From: Acanthopleuribacter pedis
GTDB lineage: Bacteria; Acidobacteriota; Holophagae; Acanthopleuribacterales; Acanthopleuribacteraceae
Assembly (NCBI RefSeq): GCF_017377855.1
Contig: NZ_JAFREP010000003.1
Span: 434,001 to 498,000 of the forward strand
Direction: 5' to 3'
DNA length: 64,000 nucleotides
Of this stretch, positions 44,348 through 56,300 are shown piece after piece. A model generated the notes under the pieces. It had not been told where the DNA came from and made no database searches. It saw nothing but the letters and a program-made list of their open reading frames with translations. A program made the position numbers and the translations under genes. Each line of letters begins with the position of its first letter. Position 1 is the stretch's first letter.

Positions 44348-47300
44348 ACCACAAGCCAAGGTCTGAATCCGGCGTCGGCGCCGGGCTCACCGCTGAGAAA
44401 GGGGTTGCTTGTTTGCATGAGCTGATTGAAGCGCGGGTGGAAGGCACGCCCAACGCCCCGGCCGTGCGTTGCGACGGGCGCCGTTATACCTATGCCGAAC
44501 TCAACCGACGCGCCAACCAACTGGCGCATTTTCTGCGCGGTTTGGGGATGGGCCCGGATAAAATCGTCGCCGTTTTAATGGAACGTTCGCTGGAACTGTC
44601 GGTTGCCTTGCTGGGCGTACTCAAAGCCGGCGCCGCGTACCTGCCGCTCGATCCCCAGGATCCGGCGGCCCGTCGCAACCTGCTGCTGGAAGACGCCGGC
44701 GTGAGTGTCGTGCTGACGACCTCGCCTTTTGAAGACCCCGACTTTGACGGCACCGTGCTGTGTCTGGATCGCGAATGGGCCTATGTGGCGCGGGAGCCGG
44801 ACCACAACCCGGTGACCTCCGTTGCCGACCATCACCTGGCTTATGTGATTTACACCTCGGGTTCGACCGGCAAACCCAAGGGCTGTTTGATCCCGCACCG
44901 CGCCATCACCAACCGGCTGTTGTGGATGCAGCGGTGTTACCAGATCGGCGCCGCCGACCGCATTTTGCAAAAAACGCCTTATACCTTTGATGTGTCGGTG
45001 TGGGAACTGTTCCTGCCGCTCCTAAGCGGGGCCTGTTTGGTGTACGCCAAGCCCGACGGTCATAAGGACGCGGCTTATTTGGTGCAACTGATGAAGCGCG
45101 AGAAAATCACGGTTTGCCATTTTGTGCCCTCGATGTTGCGGTTTTTCCTCGCCCAAGCCAAGGTGCAGCAATGCCGGAGCTTGCGCCATGTTTTTGCCAG
45201 TGGTGAAGCGCTGAGTTCGGACTTGGTGACCCAGTTTTTTAAAAAATGTCCCGGCAAATTACACAACCTCTACGGGCCGACCGAGGCCGCCGTCGATGTC
45301 AGTTTCTGGGAATGCGAACCGCGCCGCGACGGCAAGGTACCCATTGGTCGGGCCATCAGCGGGATTGAGCTGTTGGTGCTGGATGCCGCGCTGAACCCGG
45401 TGCCGGAGGGCGAAGCCGGCGAGTTGTTGATCGGCGGTATTGGTTTGGCGCGGGGTTACCTCAACCGGCCGGAACTGACCGCCGAACGTTTTGTGCGCCA
45501 TCCCTTCCGCGATGAACCGGGTGCACGGCTTTATCGGACCGGCGACCTGTGTGCGCGCTTGCCGGACGGGAACATCGAATACCTGGGTCGCCTGGATGAT
45601 CAGGTCAAGCTGCGCGGGTTCCGCATTGAGTTGGGTGAAATCGAATGGGCCTTGCGCCAACACGCCGCGGTTGAAGATGCGGCGGTGAAGGTGGTGGACC
45701 GCGACACGGCCGATCCCAAGTTGGTCGCGTACGTGGTGCCCCACGGCGAAGCGCCGCCGGCCCGGGTGCTGCGCGACGCGCTCAAACAAAGTTTGCCGGG
45801 CTACATGGTGCCGAACCATGTGGTGTTTGTGGGGGAATTACCGATTTCGCGCCATGGCAAGCTGGACCGCAAGGCCTTGCCTTGGCCGGTTTCCGACGCG
45901 GCACAGCCTGCCCAACAGACGCAGGTTCGCGCCGCGACTCCGGCGGCTGCTAAGGCGTCCGAACCGGCGGCTGCGCAGGCGTCCGAACCGGCGGCTTGCG
46001 AGGCGTCCGAACCGCCGGCTTGCGAGGCGTCCGAACCGGCACAGGTTGGGCCGAGCGCCGACGTGATCCAGGAGCGGGCTGGTCAGATTCGCACCGTGTG
46101 TTTGCCGCTACTCAACCTGGAGACGATGGCGGACGATGCCGACTTTTTCGATTTAGGCGCCACCTCGCTGACCATGGTGTTGATCGTTGAACAGCTTCAG
46201 GCGCGTTTCGGTGCAACCGTGCCGGTCGACGTGATCATGGACGGCCCGACCATCGCCGAACTCGCTCGTTTCCTCGCCGAATGCGGTGCTCCTACCACGC
46301 GCCGCGCTGAAGCCAAAACCGAGACCGGTGACGGCCCCGCGCCGTCGCAACCCGGTGTGGCTTTGGATGCGGTGGAACCAAAAACCGCGAACCCGCCTGT
46401 AGCTAAGCGCTTCGGAGAAAAACCCGTGCCGCGCGCCGCCCTTGACCAACTGCTCGGGGCGCTCGGCAGCGTTGAGCTTGAGGGTGCGCGCAAAACCCTG
46501 TACGCCTCCGCCGGCGGGCTCAACCCGATTCAATGTTACCTCGCTGTCCGCGAGGGCGGGGTGACCGGTCTTGACGCCGGTGTTTATTATTTCGACCCCG
46601 TCGACCTTGTCCTGCGCCTCGTTTCCGATCAGGCGCCGCGCCTCGGCGCACTCGTGCACACCACCGAATCGGGCCTGGCCCAAACAGCCGGTTTCGCCCT
46701 GTTGTTGGTTGCCGAAATGGCGGCGGTGCGGCCGGTGTACAAAGGGAGCGCGGCGGTGCTGACCACGGTTGAATGTGGTTACCTCGGCCAAAGCCTGCTG
46801 GTTCGCCAAGCAACATGGCGGCTTGCGCTGAGGCCGGTTTTGGCGATTGAAGCCTCGGCTTGGGTCGCGGCCTGTGCCCTTTCCGAAAGCCACCAACCCT
46901 TGTTGGCGCTGTTGGGCGGCACGCCGCCCGCCGGGGAACAGGACGCCGACTTCGACCTGACGGCACTTGTGACAGGCCACGCGCGCCGCCGTCTTCAAAC
47001 CGAAGCCTTTCTCAATGAGGGTCGCGATGCGATTGGGTTTCCCGATGCCGAGGAGAAACGGCAACTCGCCGCCCGCGCGCCCCAATTGCGGCGTTTTCCC
47101 GACGATACGCCCCGGCTCGCCGTGGCCGCCGCGCCGCCCGAACGGGCGTTGTTGGCCGCCCGCGCCGCCAAACGCCGCTACCGCGCGGGCGCCGTCGCCC
47201 TGAATCAAATCAGCGGCCTGCTGGGGTTGCTCGGCGCGGCGGATCGCTACCGTTTTTGCGCGCCGCGGGGGTTGTGCGCCTACTTGGCCGTGGTTGAGGA

Positions 47301-50300
47301 CGGCGTGGACGGCCTTGCCGCCGGGCTGTACCGCTACGACGCCGAACAGCATCACCTGACCCTGGTGACGCGAAACCTCGGCCACGAGCTCAAACGCTGT
47401 TACACCCCTTTTAACCGCAAACACGCCGGCGCCGCCCGTTTCCACCTCTTTTTGACCGCGGTTTTGGCCGAAAACACACCCGATGAATTTCCGGCTTTGT
47501 TGGAAGCGGGTTTCCTCGGCCAGCGTTTGTTGGCGGCGCAAAGCGGTTTGGGTCTGGGTTTGTGTCCCATCGGCGGTTTGCTGTTTGACAAAATCCGCGA
47601 CGCCTTCAACCTGGCGCCCGGGGCGACCCTGGTTCACAGTTTTGTCGGCGGTGGTTATCAAGCCGCGCCGCCGCAACGGGCCGTGGCAGGCGGTGGTGAT
47701 CGGCGGGAAGCGCGCGACCTGAGTTGCCGCGACATGGCCGTCATCGGTTTGGCCGGGCGGTACCCGGGCGCCGATGACGTGGCGACCTTCGCCGACAACC
47801 TACGCGCCGGCAAAACCTGTTTCTCCGAACGGCGTTTCAGTAACAGCCGCGACTACGGCATGGCCGAGGACGGACCGCGCCGTCATTTCGGCGGTTTCCT
47901 CCAGGGCGTGGACCGTTTTGACGCGCGCCTTTTCAACATTTTGCCCGTGGAAGCCAAGGGCATCGATCCCCAGGAACGGTTGTTGTTGGAGAACGTGTGG
48001 ACCTGTTTGGAACACGCCGGCTACAGCGGCGCCGAACTCAACCGGGTGGCCGAGCGGGTTGGCGTCTTCACTGGCGTGATGTGGAACGATTACGCCTTGC
48101 ACGGCGCCGGCGCCGATGCCAACGGCGCCTTTCCCACCGTATCCATGCCTTCCTCGCTGGCCAACCGCGTGTCCCACGTGTTCGGCTTTGAGGGGCCGAG
48201 TGTGGTGCTCAACACCTCGTGTTCCGCCGGCATGACCGCACTCCACCACGCCGTCGCGGGGTTACGCGGTGGTGATTGTGGGGCGGCCCTGGTCACCGCG
48301 GTGAACCTGATGACCCATCCCGCCCACCTCGACCTGCTCGACAGCCTGGACTTCCTTTCGGATAGCGAGGTCTGCCGACCCTTTGGCGCCCAGGCCGACG
48401 GCTGGGTGGCCGGCGAAGGCGTCGGCGCCCTTTTGCTCAAACCCCTGGCGGCGGCCGAACGCGACGGCGACACCATCCTCGCGGTGGTCAAAGGGACCAG
48501 CATCGGCTACAGCGGCAAAGAAGGTCGCTTCGGCGCGCCTTCCCACGCCCGCCAGCGAGCCTCGATGGCGGCCGCCTTGCGCGACGCCGGATTGGCAACG
48601 GACCAGATAGATTATGTCGAAGCCGCCGCGCCCGGTGCGGGTCTGGCCGATGCGCTGGAAGCCGCGGCGCTGCGCGATCTGTTCGCGGAGAAACGGGATC
48701 CGACCCGGGTCGGCAGCATCAAAGGCGGCATCGGCCATTGCGAATCGGCCTCGGCGCTGTCGCAGCTCACCAAGGTGATCCTGCAAATGCAGCAGGAGAC
48801 CTTGTTTCCCACCGTTCAGGCCGCGCCGCTGAATCCCATGGTCGCCTTTGCTGAAAACGGCTTGGAACTGGTCGACTCCGCCCTTGCTTGGACCGAAGGG
48901 GAGCGACCCCGCCGCGCTTTGATCAATGCCTTCGGCGCGACCGGCAGCAGCGGCCACGCGGTGCTCGAAAGTTACCCGCGTTCGCTTCCGCCTGACGGTG
49001 CAGACGGCGCGCAATTGATGGTGCTGTCCGCCGCGACAGCCGAGCAACTGCGGCAGCTTGCTTTTTCGCTAGCGGAACATCTTCGCGTGACAACTCCGCC
49101 GCTCGACGCCGTCGCCCACACCTTGCGGGTCGGCCGCGTCGCCCTCGCCGAACGCTTGGCGCTGGTCTGTGCTTCCCGTGAGGAACTGGTGCAGCAACTC
49201 GACCGGTTCCACCGCGGCGAAGCGCTCGGCGACAACGGTTTTGTCGGCACGGTGGAGCGGGAAGGGGCGCTTATGCAAACGCGGCTTTCGTTGCGTGAAA
49301 CGGCGCGGCGCTGGGTCTCCGGCGCCCGTTTTACCTGGCAAGTGTGCTTCGACGGGTCCACCCCGGCGCGGGTCCACCTGCCGACCTATCCGTTTGAACA
49401 CCGATCCTATTGGCTGGAAGCCGAACCCCATCCCGCGGCGACGGCGCCGCCCGTTCGCGAACCCACCGGCGCACCTGCACCAACCAAGACGGCCGCTAAC
49501 GGCGACGCCTTGGCGCGTTACCTCAAGCAACGTTTTGCATCCGTGACGGGCTGCCCTTTGCAAGAGGTGAAAAGTCGCGCGACCTTTGATCAGCTCGGTC
49601 TCAACTCGCTGATCATTAACCGCTTCAACGCGGTGCTGGCCCGCGACTTTAGCGGCTTGCCCAAAACGCTGTTTTTCGAGGTCGACAGCCTGGCCGCGCT
49701 GGCCGACTACCTGCTGCAACACCACGCTGAAGCAAGCGCCCGTCTGTTTCCCGGCACCCAAACCGCGGTGCAGGCCGCGCCGGCGGAAACCGAGACACCG
49801 CGCGTTGAAAGCGACCATGGCCGCACGACAACCGACCCCGCGGCGCTTGAGGACATTGCCGTGATCGGCGTGGCCGGCCGTTATCCCAAGGCGGAGAACC
49901 TCGACATCTTTTGGGACAACCTCAAAAACGGCGTCGATTGCATCGACGAAATCCCCGCCGACCGCTGGGACCTGAACCGTTACTACACCCCAGGTCCGGC
50001 CCGCCCCGGCAAAATGACCACCAAGTGGGGCGGCTTCTTGGACGACGTGGCCTGCTTCGACCCGCTCTTTTTCCACATCTCACCCAACGAAGCCAAAGCC
50101 ATGGATCCCCAGGAACGGCTGTTCCTGCAAACCGTCCACCACACCTTCGAGGACGCGGGTTACAACCGCCGCGCCTTGCAGCGGCATTTCGGCGGTAAGG
50201 TCGGGGTGTTTGTCGGGGTAATGTACGGCGAATACCAACTCTTCGGCGGCGGTGCCAACCCCGTCGTGAGCACCTGCTACGGGTCGATTGCCAACCGCGT

Positions 50301-53300
50301 ATCCTATATATATGACCTGAGCGGCCCCTCGCTGGCCGTGGATACCCTGTGTTCTTCCTCGCTGACCGCGTTACACCTCGCCGTGCACAGCCTGCAACGG
50401 GGCGAATGCGCGGCCGCCGTGGTTGGCGGGGTCAACCTTTCGCTCCACCCCAACAAGTACATCGTGCAATCGCAACTGGGCATGTCCGCCTCGGATGGTC
50501 GTTGCCGCGGTTTCGGCGCCGGCGGCGACGGTTTGGTGCCAGGAGAAGGGGTGGGTGCTGTGCTGCTTAAGCCGCTGGGCCAAGCCCGTGCCGACGGCGA
50601 TCAGATCCTCGGCATTGTCAAAGCCACCGCCGTTAACCACGACGGCAAAACCCACGGCTACACCGTGCCCAACCCCAACGCCCAAGCCGCGTTGATCCGT
50701 GAAGCCTTGCGGCGCGGCGGCATCGATCCAAACCACATTAGTTACGTCGAAGCCCATGGGACCGGCACGCCGCTGGGTGATCCCATCGAAATCGCCGGCT
50801 TGCGCAAGGCCTTGGGCGGCAAATCGCGGGGTGATCAAGCCGCTGATTGCGCCGTGGGTTCGGTCAAATCGAACCTCGGCCATTTGGAAGCCGCCGCCGG
50901 TATTGTCGGCCTCACCAAAATCTTGCTGCAACTCAAACACCGTTGGCTGGTTCCGTCGCTCCATGCCGAGACGCTGAATGAAAACATCGATTTCAGCGCG
51001 GGTCCGCTGCATATCCAACGGGAAGGCGCCGCTTGGGCGCGGCCCACATTGGAAAAAGGCGATGCGGTGCGCATCGCCTGCCTGTCCTCGTTTGGGGCGG
51101 GTGGTGCCAACGCCCACGCCGTTATCCGCGAGGCCGAAGCTTACCCCGAGCGGGCCGTCCTTTCCGCGCAAGCGGGTCCTTGGCCGATGGTGTTTTCAGC
51201 CGTGGACGGCGAGCGCTTGCGGGTTTTGGTCGCCCAGTTTCAAGCCTGGTTGCAAGCGCGCGGCGACGCGGTGCCCCGCCTCGACGATATCGCCTACACC
51301 TTGCAAGTGGGTCGCGACGCCCTGGCGCAACGGCTTGCCCTGGTCGTGGCCTCCGTGGCCGAGCTCGCACAAAAACTGGCGGCCTACCTTGAGGACGCAA
51401 ACAGCGCCGACTATGCCGGCTGTGTGCAACACGACCAGGATCTGCTTGAACTCTTTGACGACGAATCGGCGCTTCAGGATTCCGTCCAGGCGTGGCTCGC
51501 CGAACGTCGCCTCAACCCGCTGCTGCGGCTGTGGGTGCGGGGCCTTGCCGTCGACTGGCGCGCCTTGTACCCCGGCCAACCACCGCGCCGCGTTTCCTTG
51601 CCGGGTTATCCGTTCCGGCGTGAACGCTGTTGGTTGTTTGATGCGCCGGCGCCCGAGGAGGACGCCCCCATCGATGCGCCGGCGCAGCGTGGCGAATCCC
51701 CCATCCAAGCAGCGGGCCCCCGTGCCGGTATCGACCCGTGTGTTTCCCTGCAAACCGCGACTTGGTGTGCCGCACCGGTTCGCGAGCCGGCAGCGCCGGC
51801 CTACACGCGCCGCGCCGTGGTGTTGTGTGACTGGGACCGGGCGGCGGCCAAGCAAGCCGGCGCCGCCTTGGCGGATCGTGAATGGGTGGTTCTGGAATCC
51901 TCGGAACCAACCCATGGTGAGCGGTACCAAGACATGACCTGCCGGATTTTTGCCCTCATCAAGCGGTGGCTCAAGGAAGATGGGAAGACCCTGGTTCAAA
52001 TCGTGACCGGTCCCGATCCCCGTCGGCAGATTTACCGCGGGTTGGTAGGCATGTTGCGGGCCGCGCGGTTGGAGCAATCCGCCCTTGTCCTGCAGTTGAT
52101 TGAGCCCGAAGCCGCCGATGACGCCGCCGAGCTCGAGACCTGTTTGGCGCAAAACGGCGCCTGTCCCGACGATGTGTTGGTGCGCTACCACGCCGGCCAA
52201 CGCTGGGTACAACAATGGGCGTCGGTTCTTGCCGAACCGCAACAACCTTGGCGTGACCAGGGGGTTTACTGGATTACCGGCGGCCTGGGTGCCTTGGGTT
52301 TGCTGTTTGCGCGGGAGATTGCCGCCACCGCCGCAAAGGTGACCCTGATCCTGACCGGCCGCGCCGCGTTGACACCTGCCAAACAAAAGGCGTTGGCCGA
52401 GCTTCGCGGTTTGGGCGCCGTGGTTTGGTACCGGGAGGTCGATGTCTGTCATCGCGAAGCCGTCGATGGTTTGGTGCGCGAGGTGCGGGCGTCTTTCGGC
52501 GGCCTACAGGGTGTGATTCATGCCGCCGGCATCAACCGCGACAACATGATTCCTCGCAAAACGCTGGGCGAGGTCAAAGCGGTCCTGGCGCCAAAGGTGC
52601 TTGGCACCGAGATTGTGGATCTCGCCACCAGGGAGGTGGCACTCGATTTCATGCTGTTGTGCGGTTCGACCGTGGGTGTGTTCGGCAACGCCGGCCAATG
52701 TGATTACGCCGCCGCCAACGGGTTTATCGACGCCTTCGCCGCCTACCGCAACGCGCAAGTCGCCGAGGGGTTGCGAAGCGGCAGGACCTTGACCGTGAAT
52801 TGGCCCTTGTGGCGTGAAGGCGGCATGGGTGTCGAAGGCTGGGTCGAGGATGCGATGGCGCGCGCCGGTTGGGCGCCGCTTGAAACGGCGGATGGTTTGC
52901 GTGCCCTGCGCCTTGCCTTTGGCGTCGCTGACGCGGACCGTGTTACCGTGTTTTGCCAAACCGCGACCCAGACCGAAGCGAAACCCAAGGCGCACGCTTT
53001 GGTGAACGAAGCGACGGCAAACACGCGGGGCGCAGCGCCTACGCCGCTTGCCCAACTGCGCGCATTGTTTGCCGAGGTGGCCGGCTTGGATGTGGCGCGC
53101 GTCGATGTGGATGCCACCCTCGAGCGCTACGGCATCGACTCCATCATGATCACCCAGCTCAATCAAAAGCTGGAGCCGGTTTTTCCCGACTTAAACAAAA
53201 CCCTGTTTTACCAGCACGCGACCTTGGCCGCCTGTGCCGAGGACCTCGCGCGCCGCCATCCCCGTGATTGTGGGCGTTGGTGTGCCGTCCCGGCAAGCGT

Positions 53301-56300
53301 TGCGCCCGAATCCGCGCCGCAAAACGGGCCGTCGCCAAACACGCGGCGAACCAGCACCCAGCAACGCCCGATTCAGGCCGCCCCGGTACCCGCCGCCACC
53401 CAAGCGCCGATTGCCGTGATTGGTTTGGCCGGCCGCTTCCCGCAAGCACCGGACCTCGCCACCTTGTGGCGCAACCTGCTGGAGGGCCGCGATTGCATCA
53501 GCGAAATCCCGCCGGAACGCTGGTCGTTGGACGGTTTTTTCCACCAGCCGGTCAAGGAAGCGATTGAGCAGGGGAAAAGTTACGCCAAGTGGGGCGGGTT
53601 CCTCGAGGGGTTTGCCGACTTCGATCCGCTCTTTTTTAATATCTCGCCTTTTGAAGCGCTCAACACCGATCCCCAGGAGCGCCTGTTCCTGGCATCCTGC
53701 TGGTCCGCCTTGGAAGACGCCGGCCTGACCCGTGCCGCGCTCAAAAACGACTACAACGGCGAGGTCGGCGTTTTTGCCGGTATCACCCAAACCGGCTTTA
53801 ACTTGGTCGGCGCCGAACTCAAGGCCCAGGGTGAAACCTGCCATTTTCATACCTCGTTCAGTTCCGTTGCCAACCGCGTCTCTTACGTGCTCGACGTTCA
53901 CGGGCCCAGCATGCCCGTCGACACCATGTGTTCCTCCTCGCTGACCGCGATCCACGAGGCCTGCCAACGGTTGCGTTCCGGCGAATGTCGCCTGGCGCTG
54001 GCGGGCGGCGTCAACCTCTACCTGCACCCGTCTCAATACCTGGCCATGTCGGCCGCCACCATGTTGTCGGCCGATGGGCGCTGCCACAGCTTCGGCGCCG
54101 GCGGCAACGGTTATGTGCCGGGGGAGGGGGTCGGTACCGTCGTGCTCAAGCCGCTGGACGCCGCCCTGCGCGACCGTGATCCGATCCACGCCGTTATCCG
54201 TGGAAGCAGCATCAACCACGGCGGCAAAACCCACGGCTACACCGTGCCCAACCCCGTCGCCCAAAGCGCGCTGATCCGCGACGCCCTCTCTAAAGCCGGC
54301 GTCGATGCGCGTGCCGTCAGTTACATCGAAGCCCACGGGACCGGCACCAAACTCGGCGATCCCATTGAAGTGACCGGCCTGACCGAGGCGTTTCGCGCCG
54401 ATACCGAGGCGGTTGGGTTTTGTGCCTTGGGTTCCGCCAAGTCGAACCTCGGCCATTTGGAAGCCGCCGCCGGCATCGCCGGGCTGGCCAAGGTCATCCT
54501 GCAAATGAAACACGCCACCCTGGTGCCGACCCTGCACGCTGCCGAGACCAATCCCAACATCGACTTCGCCAAAACGCCCTTTGTGCTGCAACAAACCGCC
54601 GCGCCATGGACGTCGCCCCGTTGGACCGAAAAGGGCCGCGACCAGACCGCGCCCCGCATCGCCGGCATTTCTTCCTTCGGCGCGGGCGGTTCCAACGCGC
54701 ATTTGGTCGTGGCGGAGGCGCCGCCGCGGGCCCCGCGCGATGCCGCCGCACCGGCGCCCGTGGTCATCGTGCTTTCGGCCAAAGACGCGGCCGCCTTGGC
54801 GCGGGCCGTCGCCAAACTGGCGCGGTTCCTCGAACAGGAAAACCCCGACCCGCGCGATCTGGCCTACACGCTGCAAGTCGGCCGCGAGGCCATGGCGCAC
54901 CGATGGGCCGCCGTCGTCACCGACTTGGCCGAACTCCGCGCCGCATTGGTCGACGGTGTCGGGGTCCTGCGTGGGACCGTCGCGGAAAACCGACCCGAGA
55001 GCGCGGGGGACAGTTTGGAAGAGACGGCCGCCGCCTGGGTATCGGGTGCCACCATTGATTGGCCCGCGTTGTACGACGACGCACCACCGTGTCGCATCCA
55101 TCTACCTACCTATCCCTTTTCCGGTCAAACCCTGTGGCTGCAGCCCAAACCCGTTGTGATGGCCGAAACAGGCACACCCAAACCTGTCCCATCCGAACCC
55201 GTCGCCGCGGCAAGCGGCCCCGAACCCCAATGGCTGTTCCACCGCGAAGCCTGGTTACCGCGACCCTTGCCCGATGCCGTCGATTGGGCCGCCGGTCTGG
55301 CGCGTTTCCACGGACGTCGCCTGGTTGTGGTCGCAAGCGACCCCGCCGAAAAAGCGCTCTTTCTGGCCTTGCTCGGCCAAATTAAAAAAGTTGCCGGCGT
55401 GGTGCCTGATATTCAGTGCATCGGCCCCGACCAACTCCACCCGGGAACCTTTGCGCAAGCACCCGCCGCCGTGTTGGTGCTCGGTTCGCCCGGCGAGAGC
55501 GCGGCCTATGACGAAACCGACCCGCGGCTGGTGTTCCAACTCAGTCAAGCGCTGATGAAAAGCTGCTGGGGCGAAACCATCGACCTCTGGTTCGTTTACC
55601 AAATCACGCCGCAACACCCGCGCCTGGCCTGCAACGCCTTGGGCGGTCTGGTTCGCTCCGCCATGCAGGAAAACCCCAACCACCGTTGGCACCTGATCGC
55701 CGGGGAAAACGACCGCGTCGACCCGCTGCAAAAACACCAAATCCTGTTAACCGAGTGGTTGGCGCGACCCGAACCCGGCGACAACCCGCTCACGCAACGC
55801 GAGGTCCGCTACCGCGACAACGAACGTCTTGAAAAAGAGCTGGTCGATGTTGCGGTCCCGACCACCGGGCTACCTGCCTTTAAACAGTGCGGGACCTATC
55901 TGTTGGCCGGCGGCTTGGGTTACATTGGGCGTTTGCTCGCCATCAAGCTGGCGACCACCTACGCCGCCACTTTGGTGATCCTCTCGCGCCGGGAACGCGA
56001 CGCCGACAGCGACGCCTTTTTCGCGACCCTGACACGCGCGGGTGCCACCGTCCACTTCTACCGCGTCGATATCACCGACGGCGACGCCTTGCGCACGGCT
56101 TATGCCCGCATCCGTGCCGAGGTGGGGCCGCTCCACGGCGTGGTCAACTTGGCGCGTTCCCACGAGGACCAGATGATCGCCGCCAAGTCCTGGTCATCCT
56201 TCGCGCGGGTCATTCGCACCAAGGTTCAGGCGAGCCTGCTGCTCGATCAGGTGACCGCCGACGAACCGCTCGACTTCTTCCTGATGTTTTCGTCGCTGGG

